NCBI RefSeq assembly: GCF_900108305.1
Contig: NZ_FNUX01000007.1
Span: 62,001 to 126,000, forward strand
Direction of reading: 5' to 3'
From: Nitrosomonas ureae
GTDB lineage: Bacteria; Pseudomonadota; Gammaproteobacteria; Burkholderiales; Nitrosomonadaceae
Length of the DNA stretch: 64,000 bases
The notes beneath the pieces are model-generated. The model saw only the letters and a program-made list of their open reading frames with translations. It ran no database searches and had not been told where the DNA came from. The position numbers were made by a program, and so were the translations under genes. This document shows positions 55,276 through 64,000 of this stretch, piece after piece. The stretch's first letter is position 1; each line of letters starts with the position of its first letter.

Positions 55276-56898
55276 TTAGATCACCACGATATCGGCGTTC
55301 GTCATAGCCAGTCCAATACCAACACCGGCAATTTCTATTGCAGCGCCTGCGCCATTACCATCCGCATCGTATAACAATGAACCGGTCGCGTCGTTGTAAA
55401 TAACAAAGTCATTGCTATCTATCGCTTGGGTGCCAATTACAAACTGACTGGATGCTAATGATCCAGTTGTAATTAATGCAGTAAATACAGAATTTTCAAG
55501 CTGAATAGTGTCATCCGCTACGTTATAGTCAGTAATTTTGTCTGTATGTCCTGTTGTAGTAAACTTAAAGACGTCGTTACCTGTTCCACCAGTCAGCACA
55601 TTCTTACCCGCTCCGCCATCAAGCGTATCGTTGCCCGCCCTGCCATTTAACTGATTATTGGCTGCATTTCCAGTGATGACGTTAGCCTTGCCATTGCCTG
55701 TACCGTTAATCGCCGATGCGCCGGTCAGTGTAAGATTCTCCACGTCAGCAGATAAAGTGTACGTTACGTTACTATTAATCTTGTCAAGCCCCCCAAAGGA
55801 GAATTCTGAAACAACATCATCTATATTATCAACAATATAGATGTCGTTCCCTAACCCTCCATCCATACTATCGGCTCCGGCACCGCCATTGAGTATGTCA
55901 TCACCGTCAAACCCCAACAGCGTGTCATCACCAGCACCACCCAATAGCGTATCGCTGCTTAATCCGCCTACCAGCTGATTCGTGCTTGCGTTGCCTGTTA
56001 ACGTATTACTTGCAACAAGGCTACCATTAACATTCTCAATGCTTAGCAAAGTGTCATTTCCTAAACTACCTGTTGCGATTCCGGTAAAAAGGTTTACATT
56101 AACGCTACCGGTTGCATTCGAATAATCGGCGGTATCGAAACCGCCTGCGCCACCGTTGAGCGTATCGTTACCTATCCCTCCATTCAGCCAGTCATCGCCA
56201 GCACCGCCACTGAGATTGTCATTACCGGCATCACCATTGAGTGTGTCATTGCCTCCACCGCCGCTGAGCGCATCGTTGCCTGCGCCACCATCGAGCTGAT
56301 TCCAATTATCATCACCAGTTAATGTGTCTGCGTATGAACTGCCAAATATATTTTCGATATCAATCAAGGTGTCTTTTCCGGCACCGCCTGTTGCAGTTCC
56401 AGTCACTAGATTGACGGTTACAGCGCTTGTTGCATCTGAATAACTGGCAGTATCACTACCAAATTTACCGCCGCCATCTAGAAAGTCATTGCCGGATCCC
56501 CCCGTCAATATGTCATCACTATCCCCACCCAGCAGCGTGTCATCCCCTTTACCGCCATACAATTCATTTGTGTCAGAATTGCCTATTAAAGTATCCGAAA
56601 ATGCGCTACCGATGATATTTTCAATATTGATTAAGGTATCATTTCCGGCTCCGCCGCTTGCCGATCCGGCGGAAAGATCCACAACGACCGCGCTTGCCGC
56701 TTTTGAATAGTTGGCAGTATCTCCCCCTTTACCACTGCTATTACCGCCACCATCGAGTACGTCACTACCTTCTCCGCCTTCCAGAAAATCATTACCTTCT
56801 CCGCCATGAAGTTCATCATTTCCCAGGAAACCATATAGGAAATCATCTCTAAACGTACCGAACAATTTATCATTACCTGGTGTGCCGTTGATTATCAT
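55276..56898 (-). CDS. RTX-type calcium-binding repeat protein (type I secretion substrate)
   Basis: A 540-residue protein made mainly of haemolysin-type nonapeptide repeats (GGxGxDxLx), for example [20 protein letters not shown] near the N-terminus and many more to about residue 460. Each binds Ca2+ in a beta-roll. No N-terminal signal peptide; the C-terminus [28 protein letters not shown]...NADIVVI is the usual uncleaved type I secretion region. No protease, lipase or toxin domain is visible. No ABC, HlyD or TolC gene is in the window. It lies 12 nt after the TPR-GNAT gene, so the two are likely one transcript. Confidence 0.93.
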   Translation of the reverse strand: MIINGTPGNDKLFGTFRDDFLYGFLGNDELHGGEGNDFLEGGEGSDVLDGGGNSSGKGGDTANYSKAASAVVVDLSAGSASGGAGNDTLINIENIIGSAFSDTLIGNSDTNELYGGKGDDTLLGGDSDDILTGGSGNDFLDGGGKFGSDTASYSDATSAVTVNLVTGTATGGAGKDTLIDIENIFGSSYADTLTGDDNWNQLDGGAGNDALSGGGGNDTLNGDAGNDNLSGGAGDDWLNGGIGNDTLNGGAGGFDTADYSNATGSVNVNLFTGIATGSLGNDTLLSIENVNGSLVASNTLTGNASTNQLVGGLSSDTLLGGAGDDTLLGFDGDDILNGGAGADSMDGGLGNDIYIVDNIDDVVSEFSFGGLDKINSNVTYTLSADVENLTLTGASAINGTGNGKANVITGNAANNQLNGRAGNDTLDGGAGKNVLTGGTGNDVFKFTTTGHTDKITDYNVADDTIQLENSVFTALITTGSLASSQFVIGTQAIDSNDFVIYNDATGSLLYDADGNGAGAAIEIAGVGIGLAMTNADIVVI

Positions 56899-56909
56899 AA
56901 TGCAACCCT

Positions 56910-58094
56910 TTAAAAATCGAGCTTGCGAAAAAGACCCAACTGACTAAGATGCGATTCGCACCTCAACAGCTTTTTGGAGAGTTTCGCAAGCTGAGTATTC
57001 TCTCCAAATTCTTCAATTAACATTGCATTCTGATAAATACTTATCCAGCGATTCAGTTTCTGGTCAAAAAGATGATTTTTTAAAAAGCCTTCCTGTTTGA
57101 ATCCCAGTGCTAATGTAGATCTTTGCGCATATGAATTTTCAGCATAAACCACACTCGTTAGCTTATTGAACCCAATCTTATTAAATGCAAAATCCAATAT
57201 CATCAGCATTGCCGTTAGGGGTATGCGGGTACCATTGAATTTCGTCGCATTGGGAAAACCGATCAAAATCTCTGCGCGGCGATGCGCCCAATGAATTTCA
57301 GCCAATGAAGCAAGACCTATCGGTGTATGTCGGGATTTCTCCTGATCCAATCGATCAATTTTTTCGATAATCCATTGAATACATTTGTTATTATAAACAC
57401 TCAAGCGATCTGGGTTAGAATGAGATTTCTGTTGTAACTTAGCTTGTCTAAATGCGCCTGCCGCATAACGATTATAGTTATTCATGAAGGATTCATTGGC
57501 ATAACAATCCGTCACAAACTGGTAGTCCAGCGGCGTGCGGGTTCTTATCCGAAGCCTATTATTTTCAATAGGCAGCATCCATACCGGATGCAATTGAATA
57601 TAAAGGTATTTGATTTCAGCATCATCAGGATTGGCTTTTAAACTATGATCTAACACAGCAAATGCTAAATCAATCTCATTATGTAGCAAATGAACGTTAG
57701 CAAGATTTATGATACTGTTGGTATTCTTTGGATTTGCTTCCCCTGCTTTCTGGAAGAAAGCGCTTGCATTGCTCAAATCACCCAGGCCGGCATGCGCCAC
57801 ACCCAGACAATCCAGTAAATATGAGTTTTCTCCTGCATAATGCAGCCCCCGCATTGCAACTCCGATTGCTGTTTTAAAATTCCCAAGTTGGCAATGTGCG
57901 GTTGATGCAATAATCCAGCCCCAAGATGATTCAGTATTTTTGGTATCAGCCTTATTGAGGTGATCGATGCATGATTTGATTTCCCCCAATGTCAGTAAAT
58001 TTCCCGCTTCCAGAATATACCCAGGAATTCGTTCACCTGCATTATTCCGATAAAGTGCGGCCGGATCAGGTAATTTACAATTAGGTGTTTTCAC
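56910..58094 (-). CDS. TPR-GNAT fusion protein
   Basis: A 394-residue protein with a GTG start (58094). Tetratricopeptide-like helices occupy about residues 20-170 (for example [29 protein letters not shown]). A GNAT acetyltransferase-like domain of the RimL type follows (about 180-375), with [21 protein letters not shown] and [25 protein letters not shown], which holds the acetyl-CoA-binding pattern. It lies immediately upstream of the RTX gene. Known toxin-activating acyltransferases (HlyC type) are also GNAT-like, so modification of the RTX partner is possible but unproven. Its start lies in a tandem repeat. Confidence 0.75.
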   Translation of the reverse strand: MKTPNCKLPDPAALYRNNAGERIPGYILEAGNLLTLGEIKSCIDHLNKADTKNTESSWGWIIASTAHCQLGNFKTAIGVAMRGLHYAGENSYLLDCLGVAHAGLGDLSNASAFFQKAGEANPKNTNSIINLANVHLLHNEIDLAFAVLDHSLKANPDDAEIKYLYIQLHPVWMLPIENNRLRIRTRTPLDYQFVTDCYANESFMNNYNRYAAGAFRQAKLQQKSHSNPDRLSVYNNKCIQWIIEKIDRLDQEKSRHTPIGLASLAEIHWAHRRAEILIGFPNATKFNGTRIPLTAMLMILDFAFNKIGFNKLTSVVYAENSYAQRSTLALGFKQEGFLKNHLFDQKLNRWISIYQNAMLIEEFGENTQLAKLSKKLLRCESHLSQLGLFRKLDF

Positions 58095-58130
58095 GTTGAT
58101 TCACGTTAATTCACACTGATTCACATTGAT
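58091..58130. repeat. Four tandem 10-bp repeats at the TPR-GNAT start
   Basis: TCACGTTGAT, TCACGTTAAT, TCACACTGAT and TCACATTGAT follow each other. On the minus strand each unit contains GTGA, and the GTG start codon of the TPR-GNAT gene lies in the first unit. A change of copy number would move the leader, because 10 is not a multiple of 3. Confidence 0.8.
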
Positions 58131-58928
58131 TAATCAAGTAGACGACATCTTGCCAAATAAAATACCTCGCAGCAAGCTGCTGAGCGCTTTATTTGATTGA
58201 AGAAACAATGAGCTCATGGAGCGTTATTTTTACTTATAAGACTATGTGTATCTGGATGAATGATAGGAATGCACCTTGCGATCAATGGTAGGCAGTCGCA
58301 TCTGGGATATCCTATTATTGACTAAAACAGCAAAGTACTCGATCTTTCCATGTAACCGCAACAAAATAATAAAATAGTGAAAAAGTCCTCTGCAATTGTC
58401 CAAAGCGGCGCAGTACATCGTACGTAACATTATCACTTGACAGTTATGCTATCGCCAAAGCGGAGCTATTACTTGATGCTGAACATGCCTAGGTTAAGCA
58501 CTCCAACAATCGGGCCGAGAATTTACACTAACCGATCCGGAAACAAGAATACCAAATACGAAGCCTAAAATCTGCTGGGCAAACCGTAAAATTTTTTACG
58601 GACTCCAGTGTTGCCGCATCTTTCTTTCACTCCATGCATCATTTATCAGCAGCAAAAACTATCGGAAAATCATGTATGGGCGTTTCGCGCCGCGGACCGG
58701 AATTATACATTCATACTTCTACAGCACAGTAATGTATTGATTATAATTGCTTATTCGTCTCATATTTCCCATCGCATCTATCTTGACAATTAATCTGGCA
58801 GTATCGGTTTCACAAATAGAAAAATAAACCTTTTTCACGTATAATTTCTTCTTCAATAACCAAGGCATCTAAACGAGTCAGTCCTGGTTCTGTTTTCCAG
58901 ATCTTGTCAGTTTCCAAGGAGTTTTTCT
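58131..58928. other. Upstream region of carA, no gene supported
   Basis: About 800 bp with only weak short frames. A TTGACA hexamer (58783-58788) and a TATAAT hexamer (58840-58845) are visible but are too far apart to be one promoter; either may belong to the carA promoter. The AAGGAG ribosome-binding site (58916-58921) precedes carA. Confidence 0.5.
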
Positions 58929-60080
58929 GTGTCACAACGACCGCATGCCATCCTAGCACTCGCCGATGGAACAATTTTTCGTGGCGTGTCTATTGGCATT
59001 GACGGCATCAAAACAGGAGAGGTGGCGTTTAATACCGCGATGACCGGTTATCAGGAAATATTGACTGATCCGTCTTATTGTCAGCAAATTATCACCTTAA
59101 CATACCCACACATCGGCAATACCGGGGTCAATCCAGAAGATTTCGAATCCGGCAATATCAACAAGGTACATGCGGCAGGTTTGGTAATCCGCGATCTTCC
59201 GTTGATGGCAAGCAGTTTTCGCAAAACCCATACTTTGCCTGAGTTTCTTCGTGAGCAGGGAGTCGTTGCCATTGCAGAAATTGATACCCGCAAGCTGACG
59301 CGCATTTTGCGCGAAAAAGGCGCGCAATCGGGCTGTCTCATGGCAGGAGATGTGGATGAGGAAAAAGCATTACAAACTGCGAGAGAGTTTCCCGGATTGG
59401 CCGGTATGGATCTCGCCAGAGTGGTCAGTTGCCGACAGTCGTATACCTGGACAGAAGGTGAATGGTCGTTGGAATCCGGTTTTCAGACTCCAGAAAATTT
59501 CCAGCTTCACGTTGCAGCTTTTGATTTTGGTATCAAGCGCACGATTTTGCGCAAGCTGGCGCAACGCGGCTGCAAGGTAACGGTTTTTCCCGCGCAAACA
59601 TCCGCCGATGAAGTTCTGGCAGCGCAACCTGATGGCGTATTTCTGTCTAATGGCCCCGGCGACCCTGAACCCTGCGATTACGCCATTTCCGCAACCCAAT
59701 CCCTATTGAAAAGCAATATCCCGATATTCGGTATCTGCCTGGGTCTCCAATTATTGGGATTGGCTAGCGGCGCACGCACCGTAAAAATGAAATTTGGCCA
59801 TCATGGCGCAAATCATCCGGTACAGGATATCGTCAGCGGGAAAGTTATCATTACCAGTCAGAATCATGGATTTTCAGTCGATGCTGATACGTTGCCCGCC
59901 ACGGCACGTATCACGCATGTATCCCTGTTCGATGGAAGCCTGCAAGGCTTTGAATTAATCGACAAGCCGGCGTTCTGTTTTCAGGGACACCCGGAAGCCA
60001 GTCCAGGTCCACATGAGGCCGATTATCTGTTTGATAAATTCATCAACATGATGCAGCGTCATAAAAACAATCCTCAATAA
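58929..60080 (+). CDS. carA: Carbamoyl-phosphate synthase small subunit
   Basis: A 383-residue glutaminase subunit with a GTG start 7 nt after AAGGAG. The N-terminal domain begins [21 protein letters not shown]; the C-terminal class I amidotransferase has [11 protein letters not shown] (catalytic Cys, about 265) and [13 protein letters not shown] (catalytic His and Glu). It passes ammonia to CarB for pyrimidine and arginine synthesis. It is 27 nt upstream of carB. Confidence 0.97.
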   Translation: MSQRPHAILALADGTIFRGVSIGIDGIKTGEVAFNTAMTGYQEILTDPSYCQQIITLTYPHIGNTGVNPEDFESGNINKVHAAGLVIRDLPLMASSFRKTHTLPEFLREQGVVAIAEIDTRKLTRILREKGAQSGCLMAGDVDEEKALQTAREFPGLAGMDLARVVSCRQSYTWTEGEWSLESGFQTPENFQLHVAAFDFGIKRTILRKLAQRGCKVTVFPAQTSADEVLAAQPDGVFLSNGPGDPEPCDYAISATQSLLKSNIPIFGICLGLQLLGLASGARTVKMKFGHHGANHPVQDIVSGKVIITSQNHGFSVDADTLPATARITHVSLFDGSLQGFELIDKPAFCFQGHPEASPGPHEADYLFDKFINMMQRHKNNPQ

Positions 60081-60107
60081 CCACTACGTGATACCACGTT
60101 AGAAAGC

Positions 60108-63100
60108 ATGCCTAAACGTACCGACATTCAATCCATACTCATCATTGGCGCCGGCCCCATCATTATTGGTCAGGCCTGTGAGTTTGATTATTCCGGTGTA
60201 CAAGCCTGCAAGGCTTTGCGAGAGGAAGGTTATCGCATCATTCTGGTTAATTCCAATCCTGCCACCATCATGACTGATCCTGAAATGGCCGACGCAACAT
60301 ATATCGAGCCAATTACCTGGAAAATGATCGAGAAAATCATTGCCATTGAACGGCCACAGGCTTTGTTACCCACCATGGGTGGCCAAACTGCGTTGAATTG
60401 CGCGCTGGATCTGGTCAAACACGGTGTATTGGAAAAATATGAGGTCGAACTGATCGGCGCTTCGCGTGAAGCCATTGATATGGCAGAGGACCGCGAAAAA
60501 TTCAAGCAAGCCATGACACGTATCGGCTTGGGATCCGCCCGTTCTGCAGTGGCGCACAGTATGGAAGAAGCGTTGCAAGTGCAGGCTATGCTGGGCTATC
60601 CGGCCATTATCCGCCCTTCCTTCACCATGGGTGGCAGCGGTGGCGGTATCGCCTACAACCGGGAAGAATTTCTGGATATCTGCGAACGCGGGTTAAAAAC
60701 CTCCCCTACCAAGGAATTACTGATCGAAGAATCCGTAATCGGCTGGAAAGAGTTTGAAATGGAAGTAGTACGGGACAAGGACGATAATTGCATCATTGTC
60801 TGTTCCATTGAAAACATCGATCCGATGGGTGTGCATACCGGCGACTCGATTACGGTAGCGCCCGCACAAACACTGACGGATAAAGAATATCAACTGATGC
60901 GCAATGCCTCGATTGCGGTATTGCGTGAAATCGGCGTCGAAACCGGTGGTTCCAATGTTCAGTTTGCCATCAATCCTGACAATGGCCGCATGCTGGTAAT
61001 TGAAATGAATCCGCGGGTTTCACGTTCTTCGGCCCTGGCATCCAAAGCCACCGGGTTTCCGATTGCCAAAATTGCTGCCAAACTTGCGGTCGGCTATACT
61101 CTGAGCGAACTGGGTAATGACATCACTGGCGGAATTACACCCGCCTCGTTTGAGCCGACGATTGATTACATTGTTACCAAAGTACCGCGCTTTGCTTTTG
61201 AAAAATTCCCACAAACCAATGATCGCCTGACGACACAAATGAAATCCGTTGGCGAAGTCATGGCAATCGGCCGCACATTTCAGGAATCCTTGCAAAAAGC
61301 CTTACGCGGACTGGAAACCGGTGTGGATGGATTGGATGAAAAAACCGACAACCTGGAAACCATCCAAACTGAGCTGGCCAATCCCGGCCCAGAGCGAATC
61401 TGGTATGTCGCCGATGCTTTCCGCCACAATCTCTCACTGGAAGAAATTCATCAGTTGACACATATTGATATTTGGTTTCTGGCACAAATCGAAGACCTAA
61501 TCAAACAAGAACAAGCATTGGCGGAAATTAAGCTTGAAGCACTGGATAAGCAGACATTACGTAAACTGAAGCGTAGCGGTTTTTCCGATCGGCGATTAGC
61601 CAAATTACTCTGCATTGATCAAACCGCAGTTCGTAAACAGCGGCATCAGCTTGACTTGCATCCGGTCTACAAACGCGTTGATACCTGTGCGGCCGAGTTT
61701 GCTACCAACACAGCTTATTTGTACTCAACCTACGAGGATGAATGCGAATCTTGCCCCACGGATAAAAAGAAAATTATGGTCTTGGGTGGCGGACCTAATC
61801 GTATCGGCCAGGGGATAGAATTTGATTATTGTTGCGTTCATGCCGCCTTGGCATTACGCGAAGACGGTTTTGAAACCATCATGGTTAACTGCAATCCGGA
61901 AACCGTCTCAACCGATTATGACACGTCAGATCGACTATATTTTGAACCACTGACATTGGAAGATGTACTCGAGATCGTCGCTGTAGAAAAACCTGATGGA
62001 GTAATTGTACAGTATGGCGGGCAAACGCCTCTTAAGCTCGCGCGCGACCTGGAAGCCAATGGCGTACCGATTATTGGCACCAGCCCGGACATGATCGATT
62101 GCGCCGAAGATCGCGAGCGCTTTCAAAAAATGCTGCGGCAATTAGGCTTAATCCAGCCGCCCAACTGTACCGTACGTAATCCCGAAGCGGCTCTGATCGC
62201 CGCCGAGGAAATCGGCTATCCATTAGTGGTACGACCCAGTTATGTATTGGGTGGGCGCGCTATGGAAATCGTACACGAGAAAGCCGATCTGGAACGCTAT
62301 ATGCGCGAAGCCGTCAAGGTTTCCAATGATTCTCCGGTATTGTTAGATCATTTCCTCACTCACGCTACCGAGGTCGATGTCGATGCGATTTGTGACGGAA
62401 AAACAGTTCTGATTGGCGGCATCATGGAGCACATTGAACAGGCAGGCGTACATTCCGGTGATTCTGCGTGTTCGCTGCCAACATTTAATTTACAACCCGA
62501 GATACTGAATGAATTACGCCGGCAAACTGCTAAAATGGCACGCATGCTTAATGTCGTTGGACTGATGAATGTACAATTTGCGATCCAAGACGATACGGTT
62601 TATGTACTTGAAGTCAATCCTAGGGCCTCGCGTACTGTACCTTTCATTTCCAAAGCAACCGGTCTTCAACTGGCTAAAATTTCGGCACGCTGTATGACGG
62701 GAAGATCTTTAATTGAGCAAAATATTACCCAAGAAGTAATTCCATCATACTACTCTGTCAAGGAAGCTGTTTTTCCCTTCATAAAACTTCCCGGTGTTGA
62801 TACGATACTAGGTCCGGAAATGAAGTCTACCGGAGAAGTAATGGGCATGGGATCCACCTTTGCGGAAGCTTTTGTTAAATCCCAACTGGCAACCGATGTT
62901 CGTCTGCCCGCTTCCGGAAAAATCTTTATTAGCGTGCGGCGCTCGGATAAATTGCATGCGGTTGAAATCGCACGCAACCTTGCAGAACTTGGCTTCACTC
63001 TTTATGCGACGCGAGGCACCGCTGCCGCCATTACAGAAGCAGGAATAGAGGTCATTATCATCAATAAGGTTGCTGAGGGGCGGCCACACATTGTTGACAT

Positions 63101-63311
63101 GATTAAAAATGGCGAAATCAGTTTGATCATTAACACTGTAAAGAATCAACGTAGTGCAATACGGGATTCATATTCAATTCGCCATGCTGCACTCCAGGCA
63201 AAAGTAACTTACTATACAACTTTAGCTGGTGCACGTGCTGCCTGTGTAGGCATCACTAACAAACGTGAATTGCAGGTCTATAATCTGCAGAAATTGCATA
63301 TACAACTCTAA
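60108..63311 (+). CDS. carB: Carbamoyl-phosphate synthase large subunit
   Basis: A 1067-residue enzyme with the two homologous ATP-grasp halves: [19 protein letters not shown] near residues 12-30 and [17 protein letters not shown] near 560-576. The C-terminal MGS-like allosteric domain (about 930-1067) has [25 protein letters not shown]. Length is normal. It combines bicarbonate, ammonia and two ATP. It is co-transcribed with carA and followed after 62 nt by greA. Confidence 0.98.
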   Translation: MPKRTDIQSILIIGAGPIIIGQACEFDYSGVQACKALREEGYRIILVNSNPATIMTDPEMADATYIEPITWKMIEKIIAIERPQALLPTMGGQTALNCALDLVKHGVLEKYEVELIGASREAIDMAEDREKFKQAMTRIGLGSARSAVAHSMEEALQVQAMLGYPAIIRPSFTMGGSGGGIAYNREEFLDICERGLKTSPTKELLIEESVIGWKEFEMEVVRDKDDNCIIVCSIENIDPMGVHTGDSITVAPAQTLTDKEYQLMRNASIAVLREIGVETGGSNVQFAINPDNGRMLVIEMNPRVSRSSALASKATGFPIAKIAAKLAVGYTLSELGNDITGGITPASFEPTIDYIVTKVPRFAFEKFPQTNDRLTTQMKSVGEVMAIGRTFQESLQKALRGLETGVDGLDEKTDNLETIQTELANPGPERIWYVADAFRHNLSLEEIHQLTHIDIWFLAQIEDLIKQEQALAEIKLEALDKQTLRKLKRSGFSDRRLAKLLCIDQTAVRKQRHQLDLHPVYKRVDTCAAEFATNTAYLYSTYEDECESCPTDKKKIMVLGGGPNRIGQGIEFDYCCVHAALALREDGFETIMVNCNPETVSTDYDTSDRLYFEPLTLEDVLEIVAVEKPDGVIVQYGGQTPLKLARDLEANGVPIIGTSPDMIDCAEDRERFQKMLRQLGLIQPPNCTVRNPEAALIAAEEIGYPLVVRPSYVLGGRAMEIVHEKADLERYMREAVKVSNDSPVLLDHFLTHATEVDVDAICDGKTVLIGGIMEHIEQAGVHSGDSACSLPTFNLQPEILNELRRQTAKMARMLNVVGLMNVQFAIQDDTVYVLEVNPRASRTVPFISKATGLQLAKISARCMTGRSLIEQNITQEVIPSYYSVKEAVFPFIKLPGVDTILGPEMKSTGEVMGMGSTFAEAFVKSQLATDVRLPASGKIFISVRRSDKLHAVEIARNLAELGFTLYATRGTAAAITEAGIEVIIINKVAEGRPHIVDMIKNGEISLIINTVKNQRSAIRDSYSIRHAALQAKVTYYTTLAGARAACVGITNKRELQVYNLQKLHIQL

Positions 63312-63373
63312 ACATAGATAAAATTGGACTCGACTTTTAGAAATAGGATAAAAATGAAAGGCAAAAAATTACA

Positions 63374-63850
63374 ATGAGTACTATTCCCTTAACCGTGACC
63401 GGAGCTGAAGCATTGCGTAAAGAATTGCATGATATGAAAACGATTCACCGCCCTGCTGTTATTGCCGCAATTGCAGAAGCACGTGCTCATGGCGATCTTT
63501 CAGAAAATGCTGAATATGATGCTGCTAAGGAAAAACAGGGATTTATTGAAGGACGTATCGCCGAACTGGAAAGTAAGCTTTCTAGCGCGCAGATCATTAA
63601 TCCGACTCTCATCAATGCAGACGGCGCTTGTGTTTTTGGTGCCACAGTTGAATTGGAAGATTTGCAAAATAGCGAAGTGGTGACTTATCAAATTGTAGGA
63701 GATGATGAAGCTAACATTAAGGATGGAAAAATATCCATCAGTTCTCCCATTTCACGTGCGCTTATTGGTAAATATGCAGGAGATATTGCAGAAGTTCATG
63801 CGCCTAGCGGTATTCGTGAATACGAAATATTGAATGTCAAATACATCTAG
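63374..63850 (+). CDS. greA: Transcription elongation factor GreA
   Basis: A 158-residue factor with the N-terminal coiled-coil finger ([59 protein letters not shown]) holding the acidic tip DLSENAEYD (about 41-49), and a C-terminal FKBP-like domain (about 80-158, [18 protein letters not shown]). It rescues backtracked RNA polymerase. It forms carA-carB-greA, a typical betaproteobacterial order, with yhbY convergent downstream. Confidence 0.97.
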   Translation: MSTIPLTVTGAEALRKELHDMKTIHRPAVIAAIAEARAHGDLSENAEYDAAKEKQGFIEGRIAELESKLSSAQIINPTLINADGACVFGATVELEDLQNSEVVTYQIVGDDEANIKDGKISISSPISRALIGKYAGDIAEVHAPSGIREYEILNVKYI

Positions 63851-63865
63851 GAATTGCTATCAAAT

Positions 63866-64000
63866 TCAGTTCTGGAAACTTCGCTTGGTACGAAAAGGTG
63901 TCCTGGTCTTTTTTTGTGATGAACGCTCCTGCTGTTTCTCAGCCTCTTCTGGCCGAGGTCGATAAATAATAAAAATTTTACCAATATGCTGCACAGGTGC
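63866..64000 (-). CDS. yhbY: YhbY/CRS1 RNA-binding protein, 5' part outside window
   Basis: 44 C-terminal residues are seen (APVQHIGKIFIIYRPRPEE..., ending RTKRSFQN, TGA at 63866). VQHIGKIFIIYR matches the last strand of the YhbY (CRM domain) ribosome-associated protein. The tail is longer and more basic than in E. coli. It is convergent with greA, 15 nt apart, and its start lies beyond the right edge. Confidence 0.85.
   Translation of the reverse strand, partial: APVQHIGKIFIIYRPRPEEAEKQQERSSQKKTRTPFRTKRSFQN

Noticed and set aside
55276-56898. Highly repetitive DNA that could be mistaken for a CRISPR array
   Set aside because: The repeats are coding nonapeptides of an RTX protein, imperfect and without spacers. 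No CRISPR array or cas gene was seen in the window.
58242-58436. 64-codon minus-strand frame before carA
   Set aside because: No family, no clear ribosome-binding site; it may be a decayed fragment, but this cannot be shown.
58783-58845. TTGACA and TATAAT as one carA promoter
   Set aside because: The spacing is about 51 bp, far from the 16-18 bp of a sigma-70 promoter; they may belong to separate weak promoters.

Overview
The window looks like a chromosome segment of a betaproteobacterium, most likely close to Nitrosomonas or the Nitrosomonadaceae. This is an inference from the tmRNA tag ANDENYALAA, the housekeeping neighbourhoods (fmdB-aspS-nudB, guaB-guaA, carA-carB-greA-yhbY, mtaD-ubiG-gph) and the family content. 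No 16S rRNA gene or ammonia-oxidation gene is present to confirm it. Base composition is moderate, with clearly AT-rich accessory patches (about 10.3-12.75 kb, 24.2-25.6 kb and 49.3-50.8 kb).

Layout. 1-2.5 kb: a three-gene Gld-type ABC exporter operon on the minus strand, cut by the left edge. 2.9-6.4 kb: an OmpA-family protein, then mtaD, ubiG and gph. 6.49-6.85 kb: ssrA (tmRNA). 6.83-12.77 kb: a small integrated element at the 3' end of ssrA, bounded by a 20-bp direct repeat. It carries a P2 gpA-type HUH replication protein, a tyrosine integrase, a ParDE-type toxin-antitoxin pair, a HigA-like stub and a membrane-ankyrin protein. The probable original ssrA terminator now lies beyond it. 13.0-16.6 kb: a secreted one-haem protein and a multicopper oxidase. 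16.7-19.8 kb: DUF4202, a coiled-coil protein and a large secreted protein of unknown function. 20.0-25.4 kb: two IS3-type scars, an SDR-RidA pair with a divergent LysR regulator, a NYN-LOTUS protein and small unknown genes.

25.7-29.1 kb: a compact four-gene operon of a DUF2064 transferase, a family 2 glycosyltransferase, an ArsM-like arsenite methyltransferase and a radical SAM/SPASM-like protein, suggestive of complex organoarsenical synthesis. 29.5-30.5 kb: a protein resembling cadmium-type (zeta) carbonic anhydrases. 30.6-42.1 kb: housekeeping genes (nudB, aspS, fmdB-like, acnA with an unusual insertion, a membrane metallophosphoesterase, guaA, guaB). 42.4-49.1 kb: envelope and proteolysis genes (DUF4124, FimV-like, a TolB-like propeller, a giant M1-M28-PDZ peptidase fusion) and a MITE-like inverted-repeat element at 44.3 kb.

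49.3-54.7 kb: an accessory patch with a nuclease-helicase fusion, a zeta-toxin-like P-loop protein and its overlapping small partner, 1-Cys peroxiredoxin, DUF4156 lipoprotein, DUF4231 (SLATT-like) and DUF2726. 55.3-58.1 kb: an RTX calcium-binding protein beside a TPR-GNAT fusion. 58.9-64 kb: carA, carB, greA and the 3' end of yhbY.

The best candidates for something new are the tiny tmRNA-integrated replicon, whose right att site seems to have decayed so that excision would break ssrA; the ArsM/radical SAM/two-transferase operon that lacks a recognisable ArsS; the single-gene nuclease-helicase fusion; and the RTX/TPR-GNAT pair.
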